DNA of 64,000 bases from Cryptosporangium aurantiacum (lineage in GTDB: Bacteria; Actinomycetota; Actinomycetes; Mycobacteriales; Cryptosporangiaceae). Numbering within the stretch: the first letter of the stretch is position 1; every line of letters starts with the position of its first letter. The notes below the pieces were generated by a model. That model ran no database searches and had not been told where the DNA came from. It saw nothing but the letters and a program-made list of their open reading frames with translations. The stretch lies in contig NZ_FRCS01000013.1 in the NCBI RefSeq assembly GCF_900143005.1, positions 164,935 through 228,934 of the forward strand, given 5' to 3'. The position numbers were made by a program, and so were the translations under genes. Of this stretch, positions 23,323-31,278 are shown piece by piece.

Positions 23323-24033
23323 GTGTCAGATGCCCGACAGCTCCGCCCTATTGACGCCGTCCTCTTCGATTTCTCCGGCACGTTGCTGTCGGTCGAGCCT
23401 GCCGAGGAGTGGCTCCGCAGAGCCGCGACTCCGCTCGGGCTCGAGTTCTCTCCCGCCGAGTCCGCCGAGCTGATCGAGCGGCTGCTCTGGGCCGGTCGGC
23501 CCGGCGGTCCGGCGCCCTCGGACCTCACCGGCGCCCTCGTCGACGCGTACGCGTCCCGCGACCTGACGCCGGAATTGCACCGGGACGCGTACACGGCGCT
23601 GATGGCCCGCGCCGACCTGCCCGATCCCCGGCTGGCCGAGGCGCTTTACGACGCGATGTTCCCACCGGAGGCGTGGGTCCCGTACCCGGACGCCGCTCCG
23701 GTGCTCGCCGCGCTGCGCGAGCGGGGCATCAAGGTCGCCGTCGTCAGCAACATCGCGCACGACCTGCGCCCGACGTTCGACCACCACGGGCTGACCCGGT
23801 GGATCGACGCGTTCGTGTTCTCCTACGAGCTCGACGCGATGAAGCCGAACCCAAAGATCTTCCACGCCGCCTGCGAGGCGCTCGGCGTGGCGCCGGAGCG
23901 GGCGCTGATGGTGGGTGACACCACCGCGGACGCGGGCGCGGTGGAGGTCGGTATGCCGGTGCTGGTGCTGCCCGCGAGCCCGGCGGGCGCCGTCCACGGC
24001 CTCGCCGCCGTCCTGGCCCTGGCCGGCGCCTGA
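23323..24033 (+). CDS. HAD-superfamily hydrolase with a DxS motif I
   Basis: The product has 236 residues. Motif I is LFDFSGTLL with nucleophile Asp16; the second Asp of the usual D.D phosphatase motif is replaced by Ser18. Motif II is VVSNIAHDLR, motif III Lys is in MKPNPKIFHAA and motif IV is LMVGDTTADAGA, with a C1 helical cap of about 90 residues between motifs I and II. Phosphatases and phosphotransferases need the D+2 acid, whereas dehalogenases do not, so ordinary phosphatase activity is doubtful. GTG 23323 is the first start after a 650-bp gap. Confidence 0.85.
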   Translation: MSDARQLRPIDAVLFDFSGTLLSVEPAEEWLRRAATPLGLEFSPAESAELIERLLWAGRPGGPAPSDLTGALVDAYASRDLTPELHRDAYTALMARADLPDPRLAEALYDAMFPPEAWVPYPDAAPVLAALRERGIKVAVVSNIAHDLRPTFDHHGLTRWIDAFVFSYELDAMKPNPKIFHAACEALGVAPERALMVGDTTADAGAVEVGMPVLVLPASPAGAVHGLAAVLALAGA

Positions 24034-24186
24034 CAGCGCGCCCCACGCAGGCCGCCGGGTGCGGCCGGGGTGCGGTCGACCCGCTGCTCCCCTCCCGCAC
24101 CAGGCCCCGGCTCAACCACGCCCGTCGCCGACCGACCTGACCTCCGCAGAGCCATGGACGCATCCGGTCTCACGGAGGAGACACTC

Positions 24187-25182
24187 GTGAAGTTCCCCCA
24201 CCGCGGTCGCCGCACCGCCACCACCGCCCTCGTCAGTGCCGGCGTGTTCGGGGCCGGTGTGCTCGGCGCCGGTGTGCTGGGCGTGGCCGGCTCGGCGTCC
24301 GCCGCGTCGACGACCACCGAGGTAGTCGCGGTCACCTCGCTGAGCACCGCATACGGCAGCACGGCCGGCGGCACCAACGTCGTCATCAACGGCAAGGGCT
24401 TCAACCGCCTCGACGAGAGGGTCGCCGGCAGCGTCATGTTCGGCGGCAAGCAGGCGAAGTCGTACCTCGTGCTGTCCGATACGCAGATCTCGGCGAAGGC
24501 GCCTGCCGGAACCGGCTCGAAGGTCCGCGTGATCGTCACCGACCTCACCTACACCAGCGCCGACACGACCTCCGACGACTTCACCTACCTCGAGCCGATC
24601 AGCGTCCGCGTCCCGGACAAGACCGAGCTCTCCGCCGCCGGTGGCACCACCGTCCGCGTCACGCTGTCCGGCCGCAACCTGGACCTCAGCACCGCCGCCA
24701 AGTTCACCGCCGCGAAGATCACCGCCACCGTGGACGGCACCGCGGCCACGATCGCGTGGGCGAGCGCCACCCAGGCCACGCTCACCGCGCCCGCCGGAAC
24801 GCCGAGCATGACCCACTCGAAGGTTCCGGTCGTGGTCTCGACGAACGGCGTCCCCGGCCCCGCCGACACCACACACGCGCGGTACGCCCCGGTCGTCACC
24901 AAGCTGAGCGTCACCAGCGGCAAGCTCGCCGGGACGGCCGGCACGAGCAGCAAGCCCGCGCTCACGATCACCGGCGTCGGTCTCGCCGACGCGGACGGCT
25001 TCTGGTTCGGCAAGACCAAGGGCACCTGCACCGCGAGCAGCGGCAAGGAGTCGACGACCTGGACCTGCGTGAACATCCCGTCCGCCGGGGTCAGCGGCCC
25101 GGTCGCGGTGCTGCCGAGGTTCGACGACGGCCGCGTCGCCGGAGTGACCGCCGGCTCCGTCTACACCTACACCAACCTCTGA
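24187..25182 (+). CDS. Secreted IPT/TIG-domain protein
   Basis: The product has 331 residues. GTG 24187 is set by GGAGGAG at 24174-24180. A signal peptide covers residues 1-39: basic VKFPHRGRR, a long Ala/Gly/Val core with a repeated GAGVLGAGVLG, and cleavage after ASA. The mature part contains IPT/TIG immunoglobulin-like folds (VAVTSLSTAYGSTAGGTNVV then INGKGF, and TVRVTLSGRNLDL, ALTITGVGLADADGFWFGKT). Two Cys close to the end (CTASS, WTCVN) may form a disulfide. No LPXTG or other anchor is visible, so it is predicted to be released or loosely wall-bound. A large palindromic element follows 7 bp after the stop. Confidence 0.85.
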   Translation: MKFPHRGRRTATTALVSAGVFGAGVLGAGVLGVAGSASAASTTTEVVAVTSLSTAYGSTAGGTNVVINGKGFNRLDERVAGSVMFGGKQAKSYLVLSDTQISAKAPAGTGSKVRVIVTDLTYTSADTTSDDFTYLEPISVRVPDKTELSAAGGTTVRVTLSGRNLDLSTAAKFTAAKITATVDGTAATIAWASATQATLTAPAGTPSMTHSKVPVVVSTNGVPGPADTTHARYAPVVTKLSVTSGKLAGTAGTSSKPALTITGVGLADADGFWFGKTKGTCTASSGKESTTWTCVNIPSAGVSGPVAVLPRFDDGRVAGVTAGSVYTYTNL

Positions 25183-25189
25183 GCGGGCG

Positions 25190-25287
25190 GCCCGCCGAGG
25201 GCGAGCCTGACGGCCGCGCGCGACCACTTGAGTATGACCAATACGCGGCGTGGTCGCGCGCGGACGCCAGCCTCGCCCTCGGCGGGC
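25190..25287. repeat. Palindromic dispersed element, copy 1
   Basis: A 38-nt left arm (25190-25227) pairs with the right arm (25250-25287) at 35 of 38 positions around a 22-base loop that itself contains GTAT-N5-ATAC. It lies between convergent TIG and SDR genes and probably terminates both. The left-arm/loop junction GACCACTTG and the right-arm text CGCCAGCC.CGCCCT are shared with the element at 63620-63717, so it belongs to a repeat family rather than being a unique terminator. Confidence 0.8.
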
Positions 25288-25307
25288 TCCAGGTCTGTAG
25301 GAATGAA

Positions 25308-26078
25308 TTAGTGCACTGAGAAGCCGCCGTCGACGAAGAGGGTCTGGCCGGTGACGTACGCGGCGGCGTCGCTGGCGAGGAACACCGCGACGCCCGCGTA
25401 GTCCTCGGGCTCGCCGTTGCGGCCGACCATCGTGCGGGCGGCCATCGCCTCGGCCTTGGCCTCGTCCGCGAACACCGGCGCGGTGAGCGGCGTCCGGACC
25501 ACGCCGGGCGCCACCGCGTTGCAGCACACGCCGCGGGCCGACCACGCCTCGGCCTGCGAGCGTGTCAGCGCGGTCACGCCGCCCTTGGACACCCCGTAGG
25601 CGCCGCTGTTCAGGTACGCCCGGACGGCCTGCTGCGACGCCACGTGGATGATCCGGCCCCAGCCGCGCGCGGCCATGCCCGGCCCGAACCGCTGTCCGAG
25701 GAGAAACGGCGCGGTGAGGTTCAGCGCCAACGTGGCGTCCCAATCGTCGGCGGAGATCTCCTCGATCGGCGGCCGGTGGTTAACCGCGGCCGCGGTCACC
25801 AGGATGTCCGGCTCGCCGAACACCGCGGCGGCGTCCTCCGCGGCCCGCACCACCTCGGCCCGGTCGCCGAGGTCGGCGCTGATCGCCGCGGCCTCGACGC
25901 CGTGCGTGCGCAGTTCCGCGACCGTCTCCCCCAGCGCGTCCGGCCGCCGCGCGACCACGACGACGTGCGCGCCGGCGCGCCCGAGCGCGAGCGCCATCGA
26001 CCGGCCGATCCCCGAGCTGCCGCCGGTCACCAGCGCCACCCGCCCGGCCAGCGAGAACAGTTCCCCGAGGTAGTTCAC
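25308..26078 (-). CDS. SDR family oxidoreductase
   Basis: The product is a 256-residue classical short-chain dehydrogenase/reductase. The NAD(P) motif TGGSSGIG is at 18-25, VTAAAVNH stands at the NAG position, the catalytic triad is Ser in HVASQQ and Y..SK in GAYGVSKGG, and the C-terminus ends VTGQTLFVDGGFS. Sequence style is closest to gluconate 5-dehydrogenase or 3-oxoacyl reductase types; the substrate is unknown. GTG 26078 overlaps the stop of the methyltransferase gene (GTGA) and has GGAGG 5 bases upstream, which fixes the start; the longer frame is not real. Confidence 0.9.
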   Translation of the reverse strand: MNYLGELFSLAGRVALVTGGSSGIGRSMALALGRAGAHVVVVARRPDALGETVAELRTHGVEAAAISADLGDRAEVVRAAEDAAAVFGEPDILVTAAAVNHRPPIEEISADDWDATLALNLTAPFLLGQRFGPGMAARGWGRIIHVASQQAVRAYLNSGAYGVSKGGVTALTRSQAEAWSARGVCCNAVAPGVVRTPLTAPVFADEAKAEAMAARTMVGRNGEPEDYAGVAVFLASDAAAYVTGQTLFVDGGFSVH

Positions 26079-26959
26079 GACGTCCTCCGATAGGTGCTCA
26101 GCGTCACCGACACGGTGACCTCGACCGGCTCCGGCACCGCCGCCACCCGCGCCGCCAGCGTCTCCGCGTCGACGTGCCAGGCCGCCGGCCCCATCGCGAC
26201 CGCGGTCACCGCCTCCGCGTGGCTCAGGCGCAGCGTCGTCTCGTGCGTCCGCGCCTCGGTGAGGCTCAGATAGGGTCCGAGCGCGGCGTCCAGCCGGTCG
26301 GACTTCCGCGGGTCGACCGAGACCGCGCCCACCGCGGTCGCGAGCTCCCGCAGGTGCCGGTCGGTCGGTGCGGCCACGAGCGCCGCCCCTCCGGGGCGAA
26401 GTACGCGGTGCAGTTCTGCGCCGTTGCGCGGTGCGAAAACAATGAGGACGACGTCCGCCGCGCCGGTTCGCAGCGGCAGCGGACGCCACGAGTCGCACCG
26501 GATCGCACCGGCTCGCGGATGCGCACGCGCGGCCCGGCGCAGCGCGTACCCGGAGATGTCGGCGGCGACCCCGACCCAGCCCGGGACGGCGTCCAGCACC
26601 CCGGCCAGGTGATGCCCGGTCCCGGCCCCCAGATCAACCACACAGCCCACGGGCGACGCGGGCGACGCAGCGGCCGGGTCGGCGGCTTGGGCGGCGGTGG
26701 CGGCGGCTAGCGCCGCGGTGAGGGCGGTGAAGTGCCCGCCGGCCAGGAACGCCTCGCGGGCGGCGACCATCGCGGCGGTGTCCCCCGGCACCGCCGAGGC
26801 TGCCCCGGTGAGCAGGCTGACGTAACCCTGCTTGGCGACGTCGAAGCTGTGCCGCTCCGGGCAGCGCAGCGTTCCCCCGTCGAGCGTCAGCCCGACATCG
26901 TCCCCGGTGCGCGCGGCGCAGTGCGGGCAACGGAGCCGGTCGACGACGTCCGCCAGCAC
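26075..26959 (-). CDS. rlmA: 23S rRNA (guanine-N1)-methyltransferase-like protein, RlmA/TlrB family
   Basis: The product has 294 residues. A zinc finger with Cys11, Cys14 (CPHC), Cys33 and His37 (LRCPERHSFD) is followed by VAKQGYVSLL, the hallmark opening of RlmA enzymes that recognise hairpin 35 of 23S rRNA. The methyltransferase fold has VVDLGAGTGHHLAGVLD and DISGYALRRAAR for S-adenosylmethionine. RlmA(I) methylates G745 and RlmA(II)/TlrB methylates G748, the latter giving tylosin resistance; which applies is not readable. GTG 26959 has GGGGG 6 bases upstream. It is coupled to the downstream SDR by GTGA overlap, an odd partner. Confidence 0.85.
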   Translation of the reverse strand: MLADVVDRLRCPHCAARTGDDVGLTLDGGTLRCPERHSFDVAKQGYVSLLTGAASAVPGDTAAMVAAREAFLAGGHFTALTAALAAATAAQAADPAAASPASPVGCVVDLGAGTGHHLAGVLDAVPGWVGVAADISGYALRRAARAHPRAGAIRCDSWRPLPLRTGAADVVLIVFAPRNGAELHRVLRPGGAALVAAPTDRHLRELATAVGAVSVDPRKSDRLDAALGPYLSLTEARTHETTLRLSHAEAVTAVAMGPAAWHVDAETLAARVAAVPEPVEVTVSVTLSTYRRTS

Positions 26960-27065
26960 CGCAAGCCCCCACTCACCCGATCCGCTCGGGCAGCATCCTC
27001 CCACCCCGAGAAATCTGGCCAGTTCTCGACCTATCACCCGCAGGTGAGTAGGTCGATCTCAGCGC

Positions 27066-27473
27066 TCAGGTGGGCTTGCAGACCCGGCTGGTCGCCACCT
27101 GCATGCTCACCTGACCGCTGCGGAAGTAGCTCGGGTAGAACGCCTCGAGCCAGAACACGTACGGCGCTCCCCGCGTCAGCGACCCGACCCGGACGCGCGT
27201 GGCTCGCCCGGCAGCCGGTGGCGTGACGTTGACCTTGCGGTACGTCTGGGACGCTCCCGGTGCGATGTTCTGCGGCACCACCCAGATCTTGTACGCGCTG
27301 ACCGGACCGTCCCAGTAGCTGCGCACCCACCCCACCGTGCAGGACGACGCCCCCGGCGTCACCGTGACCTGGACGCGCCAGTACGGGTCGGCGTGCGCCG
27401 GCGCGGCCGGGCCGAGGACGCCCAGCAGCACCGCGAGCCCGGTGACGGCGACGGCGAGACGGCGGGTACGCAC
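27066..27473 (-). CDS. Small secreted protein of unknown function
   Basis: The product has 135 residues. GTG 27473 lies 8 bases after AAAGGA. The signal peptide is VRTRRLAVAVTGLAVLLGVL with cleavage near AHA-DPYW. The mature domain of about 100 residues is rich in Tyr, Trp and Val (YWRVQVTVTPGASSCTVGWV, APYVFWLEAFYPSYF) with two Cys (SSCTV and SRVCKP) that could form one disulfide. The strand pattern suggests an immunoglobulin or fibronectin-like fold. I do not recognise a named family. No anchor motif is seen. Confidence 0.75.
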   Translation of the reverse strand: MRTRRLAVAVTGLAVLLGVLGPAAPAHADPYWRVQVTVTPGASSCTVGWVRSYWDGPVSAYKIWVVPQNIAPGASQTYRKVNVTPPAAGRATRVRVGSLTRGAPYVFWLEAFYPSYFRSGQVSMQVATSRVCKPT

Positions 27474-27553
27474 GGTACGGATCCTTTGCGACGACGGGCG
27501 GAAGTCCACCCCTCCTCATCGGCACCATCCGGCAGAAGCTGAGCGTCTCGACC

Positions 27554-28564
27554 TCAGCCGGAGAGTTGGGCGCCGATCAGCCGAACCGCACCGGGGACGC
27601 ACCTCAGCTCGAGCGGCAGCCGCGTCGACGGCTCCCCGTCCGCGTAAACGCTCGCCCCCGGAGCGTCCACCCGGATCGTGGCGGCCCGGTAGGTACGGAC
27701 CGCCGGGTGCGTGACGTGGGTGCCCGAGTACAGGCGGGGCTTGACCCGGATGAGCTCGAGCCTGCTGACCGGTTCGACGACCGTGACGTCGAGCAGGCCG
27801 TCGGTGGGGTCGGCGTCCGGGCACATCCGCATGCCGCCGCCGTAGCTGCGGGTGTTGCCGATCGCGGCGAGGAGCGCGGGCGTCTCGACGGTGGTGCCGT
27901 CCAGGTCGAGCGTGAGCGCGTAGCGGCGCAACCGTGCCAGCTCGACGAGGATCGCCAGGTCGTAGCGGCGCGGTCCGCGTGGCCACCGCATCCGGTTGGC
28001 CCGCGCGTTCACGGCCGAGTCGAAGCCCACCGAAAGAATGGCCGCGTACCACCCCGGTAGTGCGCCGCTCGGATGCGGCTCCCCGCCGCGCCCGGCGCTC
28101 CCGTGCCCGGCGCCCCCGTGCCCGGCGCCCCCGTGCCCGGCGCCCCCGTGCCCGGCGCTCCCGTGCCCGGCGGTCGTGACGCGCACCGCGTCGAGGGCCG
28201 TGGTCCGGGCCACCCGGAGATCGGCGAGCACCGCACGAGCGGCGTCAATCGGGTCGGCGGGCACGCCCACGGCGTCCGCCAAGTCGTTGCCCGTGCCGAG
28301 GGGGACCACACCGAGCGGGACCTTGGTCCCCGCGACCGCCTGCAGGGCGAGGTGCATCGTGCCGTCACCACCGACAGCCACCACCCCGGCAGCGCCGGCC
28401 TCGACCGCGCGGCGCGCGGCGGCGATCGCGTCCGCCGGGCTGGACGCGGGCAGGACGACCGGGTCGGCCGGGCCGAGCGCGGCCACCACCCCGGCCAGGT
28501 GCCGCCCGACCTGGCCGCGCCCCGCGGCGGGGTGCGCGAGCACCACTATCCGACCGGAAGGCAC
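27554..28564 (-). CDS. Diacylglycerol kinase-type lipid kinase with an Ala-Gly-His repeat insertion
   Basis: This 336-residue DAGK catalytic family protein has AVGGDGTMHLA (GGDGT 65-69) as nucleotide loop, PLGTGNDLADAVG at about 89-100 and the second domain with IGNTRSYGGGMRMCPDADPT then DGLLDVTVVE. It phosphorylates diacylglycerol or another lipid at the membrane. Residues 132-159 consist of repeated AGHG[SG] encoded by a perfect 15-bp tandem repeat; this loop is absent from ordinary family members. A dagK-like gene between helY and tatC is conserved in actinobacteria, supporting the assignment. Confidence 0.92.
   Translation of the reverse strand: MPSGRIVVLAHPAAGRGQVGRHLAGVVAALGPADPVVLPASSPADAIAAARRAVEAGAAGVVAVGGDGTMHLALQAVAGTKVPLGVVPLGTGNDLADAVGVPADPIDAARAVLADLRVARTTALDAVRVTTAGHGSAGHGGAGHGGAGHGGAGHGSAGRGGEPHPSGALPGWYAAILSVGFDSAVNARANRMRWPRGPRRYDLAILVELARLRRYALTLDLDGTTVETPALLAAIGNTRSYGGGMRMCPDADPTDGLLDVTVVEPVSRLELIRVKPRLYSGTHVTHPAVRTYRAATIRVDAPGASVYADGEPSTRLPLELRCVPGAVRLIGAQLSG
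28096..28170. repeat. 15-bp tandem repeat (5 units) inside the lipid kinase gene
   Basis: Five adjacent units CGCYCCCGTGCCCGG lie in frame; the inner three are identical and the outer two carry T instead of C. They code on the minus strand for AGHGG/AGHGS. Copy-number change would alter the length of an Ala-Gly-His loop without a frameshift. Confidence 0.95.
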
Positions 28565-28612
28565 GGCGCACCCTACCGCGCCCGCTTGTCCGAATCCGTC
28601 AGCGCCGAGAAA

Positions 28613-28656
28613 CGCCGAATCCGCCCCGACCAGGCACGGTCGGGGCGGATTCGGCG
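28613..28656 (-). terminator. Intrinsic terminator after tatC
   Basis: A perfect 19-bp stem (28613-28631 with 28638-28656) has a 6-base loop. On the minus strand it is followed by TTTCTC. It lies 22 bp past the tatC stop and should end the pafBC-tatAC transcript. Confidence 0.92.
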
Positions 28657-28678
28657 TCAGATTCGGGTCAGCGTCCGG

Positions 28679-29590
28679 TCAGTCGACGTCGTCCCGGCGG
28701 GAGGGCTCGGGCGTCTCGCTGGCCTGCACCGGACCGCTCGTCTCGACCGGTTCCAGGACCGGCTCGATCTGGGACGCCTCGTCGTCGTCCAGCCCGGCGA
28801 ACTGGTTCCGCGCGGCGACCTTGGCGCGCCGTCGTTCGTTGAGGAACGCCGCACCGACCGCGGCGAAGTACAGCGCGCTCATCGCCAGGCCGAGCGCGGT
28901 CATGCCGAACGGGTCGGGCGTCGGCGTGACGAGCGCGGTGAACACGAACGTCAGGAACACGGCCGCACGCCACCAGCCGAGCAGCCGCTTCGCGCTCGCC
29001 ACCCCCGCGAGGTTCAGCATGAACACGAGGAGCGGGAACTCGAAGCCGACGCCGAAGATCATCAGCATGCCGGTGACGAAGTCGATGTACCCGGCGATGT
29101 TGGTCGTGAACTGGTATTCGCCGTCGACCGGCAGCAGGAACTCGATGCCCTTCGCGACCACGAAGTGCGCGAGCACGGCACCGGCCACGAACAGCGGCAC
29201 GGCGAACGAGATGAACGCGTACGACCACTTCCGCTCCCGGGCGTGCAGCCCGGGAGCGACGAACGCCCACAGCTGGAACAGCCAGATCGGCGACGCGATG
29301 ATCAGGCCCAGGTAGAGCGCGATCTTCAAGCGGACGATCGTCGGCTCCAGCGGCGTGGTCGCGTTGAGCGCGCACTCGCCGTCGGCGAACCGGCTGCAGT
29401 ACGGCTCGGTCAGGAACCGCTGCACCGGCAGGGAGAAGTACAAGCCGATGCAGAGGCCCAGAACGATGCCCACGACGGCCTTGAAGAGGCGGTCACGCAA
29501 CTCACGGATGTGCTCCATGAGCGTCATCGAGCCGTCCGGCGACACCGGCCTCTTGGGGGTGCGCCGGCGCAGCCGGAGCGCTGGGCTCAC
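28679..29590 (-). CDS. tatC: Sec-independent protein translocase subunit TatC
   Basis: This 303-residue membrane protein has six predicted transmembrane segments and is the receptor for twin-arginine signal peptides. Conserved features are MTLMEHIRELRDRL in the cytosolic N-terminus, the periplasmic loop with LNATTPLEP, SPIWLFQLWAFVAPGLHARE and FGVGFEFPLLVF. The C-terminal 50 residues are acidic and Pro/Glu-rich, an actinobacterial extension. GTG 29590 overlaps the tatA stop (GTGA), so the two subunits are translationally coupled. No tatB is nearby; in actinobacteria tatB usually lies elsewhere. Confidence 0.97.
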   Translation of the reverse strand: MSPALRLRRRTPKRPVSPDGSMTLMEHIRELRDRLFKAVVGIVLGLCIGLYFSLPVQRFLTEPYCSRFADGECALNATTPLEPTIVRLKIALYLGLIIASPIWLFQLWAFVAPGLHARERKWSYAFISFAVPLFVAGAVLAHFVVAKGIEFLLPVDGEYQFTTNIAGYIDFVTGMLMIFGVGFEFPLLVFMLNLAGVASAKRLLGWWRAAVFLTFVFTALVTPTPDPFGMTALGLAMSALYFAAVGAAFLNERRRAKVAARNQFAGLDDDEASQIEPVLEPVETSGPVQASETPEPSRRDDVD

Positions 29591-29883
29591 CGCTGGTCGC
29601 GGGTCTCGCTCCGCGAGTCGACCACCCGGGATTCGACGACCGGGTTGGGCCGCTCGCCGAACTGGTCGGCCGGATCACCGCGGTCATCGGTCAGCGGCGC
29701 ACGCTCGTGCTTGGCCTCGGCCTTGCCCTTGACGTCGTCTTCCATCAAGCCCTTGGTCTCGGCCTTGAAGATGCGCAGCGAGCGGCCCACGCCGCGTGCC
29801 GCGTCAGGCAGACGCTTGGCCCCGAACAGCAACAGCAGCACGATGACGAGCACTGCGATATGCCAGGGCTTGAGAGCACCCAT
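29587..29883 (-). CDS. tatA: Sec-independent protein translocase subunit TatA
   Basis: The product has 98 residues. MGALKPWHIAVLVIVLLLLF forms the single membrane helix; GAKRLPDAARGVGRSLRIFK is the hinge (FG) and amphipathic helix of TatA, and the tail is charged and disordered. TatA oligomerises to open the membrane for folded substrates. A GAGAGG site precedes ATG 29883. It lies upstream of and overlaps tatC. Confidence 0.97.
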   Translation of the reverse strand: MGALKPWHIAVLVIVLLLLFGAKRLPDAARGVGRSLRIFKAETKGLMEDDVKGKAEAKHERAPLTDDRGDPADQFGERPNPVVESRVVDSRSETRDQR

Positions 29884-29982
29884 GACGACACCTCTCGAAT
29901 CGGATACCGGTTCATCGTACGTCTCACCGGCCCACCGATCCGAAGGATAGGCCCTAGGTCTGAGAACCGAGGGCCGAGCCGG

Positions 29983-30210
29983 TCAGCGAGCGGGCCGGAT
30001 GGCTTCCACCTTGGCCTGCACTTCCAGGACACGCGACTGCAGCGTCTCCAGCTCGGACTGCAACGCCTGCGCCTCGGCCGCCTTGTCCTTCGCGACGTCC
30101 GCCGCGCGCTTCAGGCGCCCGAGCTTCGGCAGCAGCGGTGCCGCCACCGCGCCCAGTGCCACCACGCCGACCACCACCACGGCTACCGCAATCCAGCTCG
30201 CAAGCGTCAC
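29983..30210 (-). CDS. Small membrane-anchored coiled-coil protein
   Basis: This protein of about 75 residues was placed at GTG 30210, 8 bases after AGGG; the frame is open to 30249 and would then overlap pafC. An N-terminal membrane helix (WIAVAVVVVGVVALGAVAAP) is followed by a heptad-rich stretch (VAKDKAAEAQALQSELETLQ SRVLEVQAKVEAI). Similar short proteins between pafC and tatA occur in other actinobacteria; the function is unknown. Its position suggests co-transcription with pafBC and tatAC. Confidence 0.6.
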   Translation of the reverse strand: MTLASWIAVAVVVVGVVALGAVAAPLLPKLGRLKRAADVAKDKAAEAQALQSELETLQSRVLEVQAKVEAIRPAR

Positions 30211-30245
30211 GCACAGCACCCTAGCGGCACCGCGGCGCGATGCGG

Positions 30246-31214
30246 TCAACCGGTGTAGGCCGCCAGCGCCGCCCGTGCCTCGGAGCGCACCAGCTCGACC
30301 AGTTCCGCGGGCCCGACCACCTCGGCGTCCTCACCCAGACCCATGACCAGGCGGCGGGCCCACTCCAGATCGCTGGCCTTCAGCGTCACGAGCCAGGTGC
30401 CCCCGTCCTCGGGTCGGACGTCCTCGCATGGGTAGTACTCGGTGACCCACCGGCTGCCGAGTCCGACCCGCAACGTCACCAGCGGGCTGTCCGGCGGGGG
30501 CTCGAAGACCGCGCCGTCCGACAGCCGGAACCCGCCATCGGAGCCGGCCAGGCCCCGGGCGGGCACCGACGGCTCGTCCAGCTCGTCCAGCGCGTCGATC
30601 CGGTCGATGCGGAACATCCGCACGGCCTCGGCGCGGCGGCACCACGCCTCCAGGTAACCCCGCCCGTCGACGACCAGCAGCCGCATCGGGTCGATCACCC
30701 GCTCGCTCGTCGCGTCGCGGCCCGCCGTGTAGTAGACGATCCTCAGCGCGCGGCCACGCTCCAGCGCGCCGCGTACCCGGGCGGCCATGCCGGTGTCCTC
30801 GTAACCCCCGGTGATCGCGACCTGTTTCGCCGAGCGGCCGGCCTCCCCTGCGGCCCGCTCCACCTTGGCGAGCGCCCGGCCGACCGCGGCTCCGTCGACC
30901 CCGGGGGTCTCCTCCAGCGCGCGCAGGGCGACGATCAGCGCGAGGGCCTCGTCGGCGGTGAGCCGGAGCGGCCGGTCGAGCTCGGCGTGGTAGGTCAGCG
31001 TGACCGTGTCGTCGTCCAGCGACATGTCGATCAGGTCGCCGGGGCCGTATCCGGGCAGGCCGCAGACGAACAGCAGCTGCAGGTCGTCGCGGAGCTGCTT
31101 CTCGGACACGCCGTGGTCGGCGGCGACCTCGGAGATCAGCGCCCCGGGGCGGGCCTGCAGGTACGGCACGAGCGCCAGCAGGCGGGCGAGGCGTTCGCTT
31201 CCGGCGCTGCTCAT
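30246..31214 (-). CDS. pafC: WYL-domain transcriptional regulator PafC
   Basis: The product has 322 residues. An N-terminal winged helix (RLARLLALVPYLQARPG, VAADHGVSEKQLRDDLQLLF) is followed by a WYL domain (LRIVYYTAGRDATSERVIDP, VDGRGYLEAWCRRAEAVRMF, with YLEA at the WYL site) and a WCX domain at the C-terminus. PafB and PafC form a heterodimer that activates DNA-damage genes independently of LexA in mycobacteria. ATG 31214 is reached through a chain of overlapping mini-ORFs that begins at the pafB stop, so its translation may depend on them. Confidence 0.93.
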   Translation of the reverse strand: MSSAGSERLARLLALVPYLQARPGALISEVAADHGVSEKQLRDDLQLLFVCGLPGYGPGDLIDMSLDDDTVTLTYHAELDRPLRLTADEALALIVALRALEETPGVDGAAVGRALAKVERAAGEAGRSAKQVAITGGYEDTGMAARVRGALERGRALRIVYYTAGRDATSERVIDPMRLLVVDGRGYLEAWCRRAEAVRMFRIDRIDALDELDEPSVPARGLAGSDGGFRLSDGAVFEPPPDSPLVTLRVGLGSRWVTEYYPCEDVRPEDGGTWLVTLKASDLEWARRLVMGLGEDAEVVGPAELVELVRSEARAALAAYTG

Positions 31215-31246
31215 CGGTGCGCCCTTCTCTTCGCGCAAGCGCTCAT
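31211..31246 (-). CDS. 11-codon mini-ORF 3 of the pafB-pafC junction
   Basis: It encodes MSACAKRRAHR and ends in TGA overlapping the pafC ATG (ATGA). AGAAGGG precedes its ATG by 8 bases. It is identical in protein sequence to mini-ORFs 1 and 2. Expression is an inference. Confidence 0.5.
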   Translation of the reverse strand: MSACAKRRAHR

Positions 31247-31278
31247 CTGTGCGCCCTTCTCTTCGCGCAAGCGCTCAT
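31243..31278 (-). CDS. 11-codon mini-ORF 2 of the pafB-pafC junction
   Basis: It encodes MSACAKRRAHR; its ATG overlaps the stop of mini-ORF 1 and its stop overlaps the ATG of mini-ORF 3 (ATGA at both ends). The ribosome site AGAAGGG is 8 bases upstream. Confidence 0.5.
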   Translation of the reverse strand: MSACAKRRAHR

